DNA from: Hallerella sp963652365
Lineage (GTDB): Bacteria; Fibrobacterota; Fibrobacteria; Fibrobacterales; Fibrobacteraceae
Assembly (NCBI GenBank): GCA_963652365.1
Contig: CAVJTH010000001.1
Location: forward strand, 163,318-227,317
Length of the DNA: 64,000 nt
Reading direction: 5' to 3'
The notes below the pieces were generated by a model that saw only the letters and a list, made by a program, of their open reading frames with translations, made no database searches and was not told the origin of the DNA. A program made the translations under genes and the position numbers. Shown here one piece after another: positions 1 through 8,216 of the stretch (within the stretch, counting starts at the first letter, position 1; every line of letters starts with the position of its first letter).

Positions 1-363
1 CAGGGCCTTTTCCGTATAGCGGAACTCGAATTCCTGGGCGGGTGCCGCGGGCAGGCATCGGAGGATGATTTCCGCCATGACGCTCGCCATCGCGGTGCGC
101 TCCAGGTTCTTTCGCAAGTGCGGAAACCATTCGACCAGGGACGCTTCGCGGACAAAGTGCAGGTCGCTCTTGCCGGAATCGTTGAAGACGACTTCGCTTT
201 CGGCCAGAGGGTCGAGCGAACCTTGAAACGGGCTGTTCTTCTTTCTTGCGCTCTTGACCAAAAACGAGAGAACGCCAAAGTCACGGGAAAAACCTTTTAC
301 GATCAGCGAGGAATCGCTGTAGGGCGTTCGGTGAAGAACGATGACCCGGGTTCGCTTGATCAC
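1..363 (-). CDS. recO: DNA repair protein RecO, N-terminal part (cut by window edge)
   Basis: Reading the minus strand from a GTG at 363 gives an open frame of 121 codons that runs off the left edge. The start reads IKRTRVIVLHRTPYSDSSLI, followed by VKGFSRDFGVLSFLVKSARK. This is the RecO N-terminal OB-fold pattern (xxxGIVLxxxPYxExSLIV...F...GxLxxxxKGAR). RecO loads RecA onto SSB-coated DNA together with RecR in the RecF pathway. The GTG directly abuts the TAA stop of the upstream HIT gene, so the two are probably co-transcribed and translationally coupled. Only the N-terminal half is visible; the zinc-binding and C-terminal helical parts lie outside the window. Confidence 0.85.
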   Translation of the reverse strand, partial: MIKRTRVIVLHRTPYSDSSLIVKGFSRDFGVLSFLVKSARKKNSPFQGSLDPLAESEVVFNDSGKSDLHFVREASLVEWFPHLRKNLERTAMASVMAEIILRCLPAAPAQEFEFRYTEKAL

Positions 364-717
364 TTAGGCTTTTGCCCCGAAACCATCGTCGAGCCGTTTT
401 CCGCCGAGAACGTGGCAGTGGATATGCGGAACGGTTTGCCCGGCGTCGCCTTTCGCGTTGAAGACAAAGCGCGCGCCGCTTTCTTCGAGGCCTTCCTTCC
501 TTGCGATTTCCTGTGCGCAGAAGAGGAGCCTTCCCATCAGCGGAACGTCTTCCTTCTGCATGTCGAGGAGGCTTTCGATGTGCTTTCGCGGAACGACGAG
601 AACGTGCGTGGGGGCCTGAGGATTCAGGTCGCGGAATGCGTAAAATTCGTCGTCTTCGTAAACCTTGTTCGAAGGAATTTCGCCGCGGATGATTTTACAG
701 AAAATGCAGTCGGACAT
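364..717 (-). CDS. HIT family (histidine triad, HinT-like) nucleotide hydrolase
   Basis: A 117-residue protein, the normal length for bacterial HinT/YcfF proteins. It begins MSDCIFCKIIRGEIPSNKVY with the paired cysteines (CIFC) typical of the zinc-carrying HIT subgroup. Near the C-terminus it carries the catalytic histidine triad QTVPHIHCHVLGG (H-x-H-x-H). Family members hydrolyse purine nucleoside phosphoramidates and aminoacyl-adenylates in the cytoplasm; the true substrate here cannot be read from sequence. It lies immediately upstream of recO on the same strand with no gap. An AGGT-type ribosome site precedes the ATG. Confidence 0.93.
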   Translation of the reverse strand: MSDCIFCKIIRGEIPSNKVYEDDEFYAFRDLNPQAPTHVLVVPRKHIESLLDMQKEDVPLMGRLLFCAQEIARKEGLEESGARFVFNAKGDAGQTVPHIHCHVLGGKRLDDGFGAKA

Positions 718-800
718 GATTAACCTGTTGAAAAGAGATGGACAGTTCGCTTTTCGAAGCGACTTTCGTAAAAACTAACATTTTGTCTTGCTCTAGGCAA

Positions 801-838
801 ATTTCGCGGGGGCTCTTTTGCTAGATTTGACGCGAAAT
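801..838. promoter_or_regulatory. inverted repeat in the HIT/tex divergent intergenic region
   Basis: ATTTCGCG at 801-808 is repeated exactly as its reverse complement CGCGAAAT at 831-838, separated by 22 nt. It lies in the 258-nt gap between the divergent HIT and tex genes, about 140 nt before the tex start. It may be an operator or chance; no clear -35/-10 pair was recognised around it. Confidence 0.25.
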
Positions 839-975
839 GATTTTGTCGTCTTTCAGATATCCACAGGTGTTTTCTGAGCGTCCGGAGAGGCTTTGGCAAC
901 CGATGCCCGAAGGCTTTTTCGCGGGCGCAGGCAAGATCATCGGATCAAACGATTTTCATATTTGAGGAATCGCAC

Positions 976-3318
976 ATGAATTTTTCGCAAGTTATTTCCG
1001 AAGAACTGAAACTGGAAGAGTGGCGCGTGTCCAAGGCTCTCGAACTGATGGACCAGGGAGGCACCATCCCGTTTATCGCGCGTTACCGCAAGGACCAGAC
1101 CGGAACGCTGAACGAAATCGAACTTCGCGACATCCAGCATCGCCGCGAATATCTGCAGGAACTCGAAGAACGCAAGACGACCATTCTGAAATCCATCGAG
1201 GAACAGGGAAAGCTTTCGCCGGAACTCAAGGCTCAAATCGAATCCTGCAAGGACAAGACGAATCTCGAAGACCTTTACGCTCCCTACAAGCCGAAAAAGC
1301 GCACCCGCGCGACCATTGCGAAGGAATGCGGACTCGAACCGCTCGCGCGCACGATCATGGCCCAGGAAGAGACGACGAACACGCCGGAAGAAATCGGGCG
1401 CATCTATCTTTCGGAAGAAAAGGGATTGGCCGATCCGAAGGCGGCGATCGCCGGCGCTTGCGACATTCTCGCGGAAGAGGTCGCCGACAATGCCGAGTTC
1501 CGCCAGTACTTGCGTCTGCAAATCGAAAGGCAGGGCGTCATGACGTCGAAAGTCCGCAAGGAATTCGAAAAGCAGGACACCAAGTTCAAGAACTACTACG
1601 CCTTCTCGGAGCCGGTTGCAAAGATTCCGAGCCATCGGATGCTCGCGCTCCGTCGTGGCGAAAAGGAAAAGGTCCTGCGGCTTGCCATCGAAATGCCCGA
1701 TGCGGAATTCGTCTCCTACTTGCAACGTCAGGTCATCAAGGGCGATGGCATCTGGAAGCCCTATCTCGAAGAAATGTGCAAGGATGCGTGGGAACGCCTT
1801 CTCAAGACGAGTCTCGAAAGCGAAGTTCGCCTGCTCCTGAAGGACAAGGCGGAAGAAGAAGCGTTCAAGGTCTTCAGCAAGAACCTGCAGGATGTGCTGC
1901 TTGCGCCGCCCGCGGGCCACAAGGCCGTTCTCGCTCTCGACCCGGGATTCCGCACGGGCTGCAAGGTCGCGGTGCTCGACAAGAATGGAAAGTTCATCGA
2001 TCACGGCGTCATCTTTCCGCACGAGCCCCAGAAGAAAGTTGCCGAGGCGGGAGACTACGTCGCATCCCTGGTGGAAAAATACGACATCGACCTGATCGCC
2101 ATCGGAAACGGTACGGCGAGCCGCGAAACGGATGCGTTTGTGGCAAGCATCGCGCACAAGTTCAAGGGCAAGAAGCCCGCGCGCGTCGTAGTCTCGGAAG
2201 CGGGCGCTTCGGTCTATTCCGCAAGCCCGATCGCCATCCAGGAATTTCCGAACGAGGACGTGACGACCCGTGGCGCGATTTCCATCGGACGCCGCTTGCA
2301 GGATCCGCTGGCGGAGCTGGTGAAGGTCGATCCGCAGTCGATTGGCGTGGGACAATACCAGCATGACGTAAACCAGCGCGAACTGAAAAAGCGCCTGGAC
2401 GAAGTCGTGGAAAGCTGCGTGAACATGGTCGGTGTCGATCTGAACAGCGCAAGCGCTCCGCTTCTCACGCATGTGGCGGGAGTCTCCTCGACCCTTGCCG
2501 AAAGCGTCGTGAAGTACCGCGAAGAGAACGGCGCGTTCAAGAGTCGCCAGGATGTCTTGAAGGTCAAGGGATTCGGGCCGAAGGCCTTTGAACAGTCGGC
2601 GGGATTCCTCCGGATTCCGGGGGCGGAAAATCCGCTCGATTGCAGCGCGGTGCACCCCGAAAACTACGAACTTGTCGAACGGATGGCGGAAAAGGCGGGT
2701 GTCGCCGTCAAGGACCTCGTCGGAAACGCCAGCGCGATCAAGTCGCTTTCTCCCGAAGAGTTCCTTTCGGACACGGTCGGAAAGCACACGCTCGAAGACA
2801 TCTTCTCCGAACTCGAAAAGCCGAGCCGCGATCCGCGCAAGGAATTCCGCTATGCGAAATTCGACGACAAGATCAAGAGCATCAACGATCTCGTCACCGG
2901 CAGCTGGATGGAAGGCGTGGTGACGAACGTGGCGAACTTCGGCGCGTTTGTCGATATCGGCGTGCACCAGGATGGCCTGGTTCACGTTTCGGAAATCAGC
3001 GACAAGTTCGTGGAAGACGCAAAGACCGTCCTGACGGTTGGCGATGTCGTGAAGGTCCGCGTTCTCGGTGTGGATGCGGGTCAAAAGCGCATCAGTCTTT
3101 CGATGAAGCAGGAACAGGTCGATGGAGTTACCGGTGCCGGTCGCGGGCCTAGAAACCAGCATGGCCGCGGACGTCACGAAGGCGGCATCAAGCCCCATGC
3201 GACGATTGCGGATCTAAAGGCGCGTCTCGGCGGACCGAATCCGAATGCCGCTCGCAAGGGAAACGCGCAACCGAACAAGCTCTCCTCGATGATCAAGAAG
3301 TTCAAGAAGGGACTGTAA
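976..3318 (+). CDS. tex: Tex-family S1 RNA-binding protein (transcription accessory protein)
   Basis: 780 residues, the expected Tex length. Domains in order: the Tex N-terminal helical region from MNFSQVISEEL with the conserved GGTIPFIARYRKDQTG; a YqgF/RNase H-like fold starting near residue 317 (AVLALDPGFRTGCKVAVLD); a helix-hairpin-helix region near 485-550 (FKSRQDVLKVKGFGPKAFEQ); and a C-terminal S1 domain near 638-712 (GVVTNVANFGAFVDIGVHQD). Tex binds nucleic acid and affects transcription in bacteria. The last 60 residues are a basic Gly/Arg/His-rich tail. GAGGA lies about 9 nt before the ATG. It is a single gene ending in a strong terminator. Confidence 0.95.
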   Translation: MNFSQVISEELKLEEWRVSKALELMDQGGTIPFIARYRKDQTGTLNEIELRDIQHRREYLQELEERKTTILKSIEEQGKLSPELKAQIESCKDKTNLEDLYAPYKPKKRTRATIAKECGLEPLARTIMAQEETTNTPEEIGRIYLSEEKGLADPKAAIAGACDILAEEVADNAEFRQYLRLQIERQGVMTSKVRKEFEKQDTKFKNYYAFSEPVAKIPSHRMLALRRGEKEKVLRLAIEMPDAEFVSYLQRQVIKGDGIWKPYLEEMCKDAWERLLKTSLESEVRLLLKDKAEEEAFKVFSKNLQDVLLAPPAGHKAVLALDPGFRTGCKVAVLDKNGKFIDHGVIFPHEPQKKVAEAGDYVASLVEKYDIDLIAIGNGTASRETDAFVASIAHKFKGKKPARVVVSEAGASVYSASPIAIQEFPNEDVTTRGAISIGRRLQDPLAELVKVDPQSIGVGQYQHDVNQRELKKRLDEVVESCVNMVGVDLNSASAPLLTHVAGVSSTLAESVVKYREENGAFKSRQDVLKVKGFGPKAFEQSAGFLRIPGAENPLDCSAVHPENYELVERMAEKAGVAVKDLVGNASAIKSLSPEEFLSDTVGKHTLEDIFSELEKPSRDPRKEFRYAKFDDKIKSINDLVTGSWMEGVVTNVANFGAFVDIGVHQDGLVHVSEISDKFVEDAKTVLTVGDVVKVRVLGVDAGQKRISLSMKQEQVDGVTGAGRGPRNQHGRGRHEGGIKPHATIADLKARLGGPNPNAARKGNAQPNKLSSMIKKFKKGL

Positions 3319-3341
3319 TCGGAAAATCGGAATTGCGAAAG

Positions 3342-3364
3342 GCCCGGTGCGAACCGGGCTTTTT
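3342..3364. terminator. bidirectional rho-independent terminator, tex/galE
   Basis: GCCCGGT (3342-3348), loop GCGA, ACCGGGC (3353-3359), then a T run to 3364. It lies between the convergent ends of tex and galE. Confidence 0.85.
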
Positions 3365-4345
3365 CTATGCGAGCGTATTCGCCTGGTAGGCGTTCCAGGT
3401 CGTGGAAAGAATCGTTTCCAGGTCGGAAAATTTCGCTTCCCAGCCGAGAAGCTCCTTGGCCTTGGACGGATCGGCGATAAGCGATGCCGGATCTCCGGGG
3501 CGACGTTCCACGAACCGATAGGGAACTTTCTTACCCGAAACTTTTTCAGCTCCGCGGATGATGTCGAGAACGCTTGCGCCGGTTTGTGTCCCCAGATTGA
3601 CAGTCAGGCTCTTGTCGTACCGTTGCAGGTAATCGAAAGCCATCCGGTGCCCGCGGGCGAGGTCGTTGACATGGATGTAGTCGCGTACGCCTGTTCCGTC
3701 GGCGGTGTCGTAATCGTTTCCGAAAACGAGAACTTCCTTGCGCTTGCCGGTAAGGGCTTCCATGACGACGGGAATCAGATTCGCCGGATTTCTTTCGAGT
3801 CCCGTGAGACGACCCTTGACATCGTAGCCTGCGGCGTTGAAATAGCGGAGTGCGGCAAAGCGTATTCCGCGAAGCTTGTCGTACCAGTTCAGGAACTTTT
3901 CGATCGCGAGCTTGGTGAAACCGTAATAATTCTCCGGATCGGTCGGATGTCTTTCGTCAACCGGCATATACCGGGGAGCGCCATAGACGGCTGCGGAACT
4001 CGAAAAGACAATGTATTTTACCTTGTTCGCGGTGGCGGCATTCAATATGTCGATGGAACCGTTGATGTTGTTTACGCTGTACTTCTCGGGATTGGTCATG
4101 GATTCTCCCGCGGCCTTGAACGCGGCGAGGTGTACGATTCCTTCGGGCCTGAAATCGCCAAGGAACGCTTCCAGATCGCCTGGATTCAAAATGTCGCCTT
4201 GGGTAAATCCGGCTTCGGGAAACAGGTTCTGGCGAAGCCCGGAGGAAAGGTTGTCAAAGACATGGACTTCATGGCCTGCATCGAGAAGTTCCCGGACTGT
4301 GTGGGAACCGATATAGCCTGCGCCGCCGATTACTGCGATTTTCAT
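3365..4345 (-). CDS. galE: UDP-glucose 4-epimerase
   Basis: 326 residues from the ATG at 4345. An in-frame ATG 18 nt upstream exists, but a GGAG sits 7 nt before the 4345 start and MKIAVIGGAGYIGS is the usual GalE N-terminus, so the shorter form is preferred. The NAD-binding GGAGYIG lies at residues 7-13, a catalytic Ser region SSAAVYG near 116, and YxxxK in YYGFTK near 140-144. GalE interconverts UDP-glucose and UDP-galactose for glycan and polysaccharide synthesis in the cytoplasm. It is monocistronic and converges on tex. Confidence 0.94.
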   Translation of the reverse strand: MKIAVIGGAGYIGSHTVRELLDAGHEVHVFDNLSSGLRQNLFPEAGFTQGDILNPGDLEAFLGDFRPEGIVHLAAFKAAGESMTNPEKYSVNNINGSIDILNAATANKVKYIVFSSSAAVYGAPRYMPVDERHPTDPENYYGFTKLAIEKFLNWYDKLRGIRFAALRYFNAAGYDVKGRLTGLERNPANLIPVVMEALTGKRKEVLVFGNDYDTADGTGVRDYIHVNDLARGHRMAFDYLQRYDKSLTVNLGTQTGASVLDIIRGAEKVSGKKVPYRFVERRPGDPASLIADPSKAKELLGWEAKFSDLETILSTTWNAYQANTLA

Positions 4346-4467
4346 GGAATTCTCCGATGTCAAAGTTTTACCATCTTCAATTTAAAAATTGTTGTTGCCC
4401 GGGATGCGCTTGAAAACTGAATTCAAAACGGCAAGAATCACAAAAAGCAGAAAATTTCTAAAATATA

Positions 4468-4498
4468 TTGACAAACGTTTTTTTTTCTTATCGTTTGT
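4468..4498 (+). promoter_or_regulatory. candidate promoter with overlapping inverted repeat
   Basis: TTGACA at 4468-4473 overlaps a perfect 7-bp inverted repeat, ACAAACG (4471-4477) and CGTTTGT (4492-4498), separated by a T-rich spacer of 14 nt. The lipoprotein ATG follows 20 nt later, after GGGAG. The -10 is not clear (TATCGT is possible). The repeat could be an operator; this is inference. Confidence 0.4.
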
Positions 4499-4517
4499 AA
4501 AAACATGGGAGAAAAAA

Positions 4518-4874
4518 ATGAAAACGGTTCTTGTGTTGTCTTTGTTTTGCGGAATGGTTCTCTTTTGCGGCTGTTCGCAGAATCTGGCAAGATTTTCGCT
4601 GGTTTCGACGGGCAGCGTTCCGATTGCCGGTGTGGAGGACGGGGAATATGTAACCGGAAAAGACTGTATTCGACGGATTCTTTTCTTCACATTTGGAAAT
4701 CGGAATGACAGGATCAGCGGAGCGGTTGTCGATGCCCTTGAAAAGGCTAACGAAAAAGAACTGCCTTCCGATGCGCTTGTAAACGCTTCTATTTCGCACT
4801 CGTCGGCGGATTTCCTTTTGTTTTCCTGGGATTGCTACGAGGCGAAAGGCAAGGCGATTCGCGTCAAAAATTAG
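4518..4874 (+). CDS. small lipoprotein, TRL-like
   Basis: 118 residues from the ATG at 4518, chosen because GGGAG lies just upstream and the N-terminus is a lipoprotein signal: MKTVLVLSLFCGMV followed by LFCGC, cysteine at about 19. The mature part has a short core, ALVNASISHSSADFLLF, and ends after CYEAKGKAIRVKN. The V-x-x-CYxxxGKAI ending resembles small TRL-like lipoproteins; this assignment is by eye and tentative. It likely sits in the periplasm or outer-membrane inner leaflet. It is isolated between galE (divergent) and uup (convergent, 3 nt apart). The region before 4518 could extend the frame upstream but lacks a signal sequence. Confidence 0.7.
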   Translation: MKTVLVLSLFCGMVLFCGCSQNLARFSLVSTGSVPIAGVEDGEYVTGKDCIRRILFFTFGNRNDRISGAVVDALEKANEKELPSDALVNASISHSSADFLLFSWDCYEAKGKAIRVKN

Positions 4875-4877
4875 GCC

Positions 4878-6638
4878 TTACCCGATTCCGTCCAAGATTT
4901 CGAAGCGTTCGTACGCCGTTTCCAGGAGACTTTCCTTTTCGGCGAGAGCTTTTTGCGTTTCGATGAGCCTTGCCGGATTCGTATAGACGGCTTCCGTTCC
5001 GAGCTGTTCCTGCAATGTCGCGATATCCCCTTCGAGCCTTTCGATGGTTTCGGGAAGAGCCTGAAATTCGCGTTCTTCCCTGTAGCTGCGCTTTTTCCTT
5101 TCCCGAGGACGTTCGTCGGCGGATTTCCTGGTGGACGCTTCCGAGAGCTCCGCTTCCTTGGCGCGCAGTCTTTTCGCTTCCGCGTAATCGCTAAATCCTC
5201 CGACGTTTTCGTGGATATCTCCGATTCCTTCGAATCCCAGGATTTCCGTGGCGACATTGTCGAGAAAGTCTCTGTCGTGACTGACCGTGATGACCGTCCC
5301 GTTGTATTCGGCGAGCAGGTCGGCGAGCAGGTCGAGCGTTTCCATGTCGAGATCGTTTGTCGGTTCGTCGAGAACCAGCACGTTGGACGGATGCGAAAAG
5401 AGACATGCCAGGAGAAGGCGGTTCCGTTCTCCGCCGGAAAGCGCGCTGATCGGTCCGCGGGCTCGCTCGGCCGTAAAAAGAAAATCTTGCAGGTAGCTGA
5501 GAACGTGCCGCTTTTGCCCGTTCAGGACAACGTATTCCTGGCCGTCTCCGATGTTTTCGACGAGCGTCCTGTCTTCGCGCAGACGAGTCCGCATCTGGTC
5601 AAAGTAGGCTATCTGGAGATTTGAACCCAGTCGGACGGTTCCCGCTTGCGGCGAAAGCTCTCCCAGGAGAATCTTGAGAAGCGTTGTCTTGCCGCAGCCG
5701 TTCGGGCCGACGATTCCTACCCGGTCGCCGCGGGAAATTTCCGTCGAAAAATTCCGGATCAGGGGATTTCCTTCGTAGGAATAGGAAATGTTCTCGGCGC
5801 GGACGACGAGCCTTCCGGAACGTTCCGCTTCGGTTATCTGCATCTTGACGTTTCCCGTTCGATTCCTGCGTTCGGCGCGTTCCTTTCGCATCTTGACAAG
5901 GGCTCGTACCCGTCCTTCGTTGCGGGTGCGCCTTGCCTGTATTCCCTTGCGAATCCAGACTTCCTCTTCGGCGAGACGCTTGTCGAAAAGCTTGTTCGCC
6001 TTGGCTTCTTCGGCGAGCGCTTCGTCGCGGTGACGTACAAATTCATCGTATGAAAAGTTCCAGGAGCGAATGCGGCCTCGGTCAAGTTCCAGAATTCGCG
6101 TGGCGAGCCTCCGCACAAAGGCCCTGTCGTGACTGATGAAGAGGACAGTGCAGGAAGTGCGCGCGAGGATTCCTTCTAGCCATTGGACGCTTGGAATGTC
6201 GAGATGGTTTGTCGGCTCGTCGAGCAACAGCAGGTCGGGTTCTTCGGCGAGAGCCTTCGCAAAGAGAACGCGGCGCTTTTGACCGCCGGAGAGAGCGTTG
6301 TATTGCGCATCCGGATCGATGCCTGCCTTGCCTAGGATATTCTCTCCCGCGATATGGCGCTCTGCTGTGTTTCCGATAACGATATCGCGGACCGTTCCGT
6401 CGATGTTCGCCGGGATTTCCTGGATGAGCCGCGCGGTTCGCAGCCCGTTCTTGCGGATGATTTCTCCCGAGTTGGCTTCCACTTCGCCCGAAAGAATCTT
6501 GAGCAGCGTACTTTTCCCTTCGCCGTTTCGTCCCACGAGGCATACGCGCTCATTTTCCTGGATGTCGAACGAAACCTTGTCTAGAAGGGGTGGGTCGCTA
6601 AAGCGGAGCGTTAAGTCTTTGACGGATAACAGAGCCAT
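4878..6638 (-). CDS. uup: ABC-F family ATP-binding protein, Uup type
   Basis: 586 residues with two ABC ATPase domains and no membrane segments. First domain: Walker A GRNGEGKST near 37-45, signature ALSGGQKRR near 115, Walker B with LLLLDEPTNHLDI. Second domain: GPNGCGKTT near 309, ALSGGERNR near 398, VLVLDEPTNDLDM near 420. A charged linker with RKGIQARRTRNEGRV joins them. The C-terminal 85 residues are a coiled coil (YREEREFQALPETIERLEGD), the mark of the Uup group. ABC-F proteins act on the ribosome or, for Uup, on branched DNA. The gene has only about 46 nt upstream before the Rpn gene's terminator. Confidence 0.92.
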   Translation of the reverse strand: MALLSVKDLTLRFSDPPLLDKVSFDIQENERVCLVGRNGEGKSTLLKILSGEVEANSGEIIRKNGLRTARLIQEIPANIDGTVRDIVIGNTAERHIAGENILGKAGIDPDAQYNALSGGQKRRVLFAKALAEEPDLLLLDEPTNHLDIPSVQWLEGILARTSCTVLFISHDRAFVRRLATRILELDRGRIRSWNFSYDEFVRHRDEALAEEAKANKLFDKRLAEEEVWIRKGIQARRTRNEGRVRALVKMRKERAERRNRTGNVKMQITEAERSGRLVVRAENISYSYEGNPLIRNFSTEISRGDRVGIVGPNGCGKTTLLKILLGELSPQAGTVRLGSNLQIAYFDQMRTRLREDRTLVENIGDGQEYVVLNGQKRHVLSYLQDFLFTAERARGPISALSGGERNRLLLACLFSHPSNVLVLDEPTNDLDMETLDLLADLLAEYNGTVITVSHDRDFLDNVATEILGFEGIGDIHENVGGFSDYAEAKRLRAKEAELSEASTRKSADERPRERKKRSYREEREFQALPETIERLEGDIATLQEQLGTEAVYTNPARLIETQKALAEKESLLETAYERFEILDGIG

Positions 6639-6651
6639 GCGCTAAAGGTAG

Positions 6652-6676
6652 AAAAAAGGCGGCTCGAAGAGCCGCC
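6652..6676 (-). terminator. rho-independent terminator of the Rpn-family gene
   Basis: Read on the minus strand: GGCGGCTC, loop TTC, GAGCCGCC (6676 down to 6658), then six T (6657-6652). It lies just after the Rpn gene stop at 6685 and before the uup start. Confidence 0.9.
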
Positions 6677-6684
6677 GCCTTGAA

Positions 6685-7917
6685 TCAGTGCGCATTCGCC
6701 TTGAATTTCTTGATAGTTCCCTGATTATGCTCCAGTTCCGCTTTCAGTGCCAGAAGTTTGTTCATTTCTTCTTGTAATCGAGCTTTTTCTTCGGCAAGCG
6801 TCTTGTTTTCCTCGTCCAGCCTTTTTCTTTCTACGCTCAGTTTTTCGTTCTCTTCGTCGATGCTTTTTCTTTCTACGGCCAGTTTTTCGTTTTCTTCGTC
6901 GATGCTTTTTCTTTCTACGGCCAGTTTTTCGTTTTCTTCGTCGATGCTTTTTCTTTCTACGGCCAGTTTTTCGTTTTCTTCGTCGATGCTTTTTCTTTCT
7001 ACGGCCAGTTTTTCGTTTTCTTCGTCGATGCTTTTTCTTTCTACGGCCAGTTTTTCGTTTTCTTCGTCGATGCTTTTTCTTTCTACGGCCAGTTTTTCGT
7101 TTTCTTCGGCAATGCTTTTTCTTTCTTCGATCAATTCTCTTCTTTCGGCTTCTGCTTGTGCCTGATCTTCGAGCCTTTGCTCGCGGATGGCGGATTCGTC
7201 CCATTCCAGTCTCATGGCGTCCTCGTATTGCTTGAGTTCTTCCCGATTAAAGTTAGCAATTTTGGCGGGGAGAAGCAATCTGCCGAATTTATGCGTCGAG
7301 ACGGCTGGCGGTAATTTCTGAAGATTCCCTAAATTGCCGAGAAGGAATAGCCATTTTTGGACATCGTCCGAATTTTCGGAAATTTCGGGAGAGATCTTTG
7401 GCAACTCGATGAACGTATAGTTGTAGCTGTCGAGAATCTGTTCGTGCGTTTCGATATCGAGCGTTGTCGCCCGGCGAATGGCGCGCTTGTCGTGAAACAG
7501 CTCGAAGTTCAGAATGGAAAGGATATAGACAGGGTTCACCTTGTAATTCCAGTTCTTGCCGGGTTCTCCTTGTTCCTCGATGAGCTGGCTTGCGTAATAG
7601 CCGATTCGCTTGACGAAGTTTTTCAGGCGGTGCTTCTGGACTTCGACTTCGAAGTGCCTGTTTTCCATGTCGGTACAGTGCAAATCCAGAATGGAACTTC
7701 GGCTTTCCGAACTGCCGGAACGATTCAGGGATTCTCGCGCGACATAGAGGTTTTCGATCGGGCTTCGAAGCTGGGGACCCAGAATGTCGTTTAGAAAGTT
7801 GATGAGATTCGTCCGCGATTCCGCGTGAGTCGGGTCGAACGCTTTCTTGAATGTCGGATCCACGAGCAAGCTCGCATAGGGTCCGTGTCCGAATTCGACA
7901 AAGTATTGGCTGTCCAT
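6685..7917 (-). CDS. Rpn-family PD-(D/E)XK nuclease/transposase-like protein with repeat tail
   Basis: 410 residues from the ATG at 7917, preceded by GGAG at good spacing (an upstream in-frame start at 7950 lacks one). The N-terminal half is the Rpn/PD-(D/E)XK pattern: VDPTFKKAFDPTHAES, LINFLNDILG, then ILDLHCTDMENRHFEVEVQ, with the D...ExQ core near residues 85-105, and IGYYASQLIEEQ. Family members promote recombination and mobility of DNA in E. coli (RpnA). From about residue 240 the protein is a long charged coiled coil made of 14-residue repeats (KSIDEENEKLAVER), encoded by near-identical 42-bp units. It has its own terminator. Alternative name: PD-(D/E)XK nuclease family transposase. Confidence 0.88.
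   Translation of the reverse strand: MDSQYFVEFGHGPYASLLVDPTFKKAFDPTHAESRTNLINFLNDILGPQLRSPIENLYVARESLNRSGSSESRSSILDLHCTDMENRHFEVEVQKHRLKNFVKRIGYYASQLIEEQGEPGKNWNYKVNPVYILSILNFELFHDKRAIRRATTLDIETHEQILDSYNYTFIELPKISPEISENSDDVQKWLFLLGNLGNLQKLPPAVSTHKFGRLLLPAKIANFNREELKQYEDAMRLEWDESAIREQRLEDQAQAEAERRELIEERKSIAEENEKLAVERKSIDEENEKLAVERKSIDEENEKLAVERKSIDEENEKLAVERKSIDEENEKLAVERKSIDEENEKLAVERKSIDEENEKLSVERKRLDEENKTLAEEKARLQEEMNKLLALKAELEHNQGTIKKFKANAH
6841..7134. repeat. 42-bp tandem repeat (minisatellite) inside the Rpn gene
   Basis: Seven 42-bp units at 6841, 6883, 6925, 6967, 7009, 7051 and 7093. The five units from 6883 to 7092 are identical; the outer two differ at a few bases, and a decayed unit precedes them at 6799-6840. 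Each unit encodes 14 residues, two coiled-coil heptads, so changes in copy number keep the reading frame. Confidence 0.97.
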
Positions 7918-8216
7918 GTGTTTTCTCCGTGCCCAGCTATTGCCGCGCACCGTTAGGGGGTTAACCGTTCGATATACGACAAGAGCGAAGCCTGGGGAAT
8001 CGCCAAGACAAGAATAGAAATTTTTGTCGGGGAAAAACTTGTGTTGGCGAAAATACAGGCAAGATTTTAAAAGTCCCGTTTTTTTGATGTCAAGGTTCGA
8101 ACGAGATTTTTTTCGGAAATCGAAATTTCGGGAAAAATATCCGAAGCGGACGGATGTTGCGAAAAACGGGAGACTTTAAATTTTGTAACTTTACGCAAAA
8201 GATAAAGGTAAAATTT
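7918..8216. other. divergent intergenic region, Rpn gene / glmM
   Basis: 299 nt without a gene. It must hold the promoters of both divergent genes. A perfect 10-bp palindrome CGAAATTTCG and several T/A runs (near 8090-8115) are present, but no consensus promoter pair stands out. Confidence 0.5.

Noticed and set aside
118..723. Plus-strand frame over recO and the HIT gene
   Set aside because: No motifs; the minus strand has the HIT triad and the RecO N-terminus.
937..3198. 753-codon open frame antisense to tex
   Set aside because: Shadow of tex; composition-driven, no recognisable domains.
6841..7134. Possible CRISPR array
   Set aside because: Units are 42 bp without unique spacers and encode a coiled coil in frame.
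6725..7235. Open frames of repeated Arg/Lys or Phe/Ser residues over the 42-bp repeats
   Set aside because: They are the other frames of the repeat; the minus-strand Rpn frame gives sensible heptads and a real N-terminal domain.
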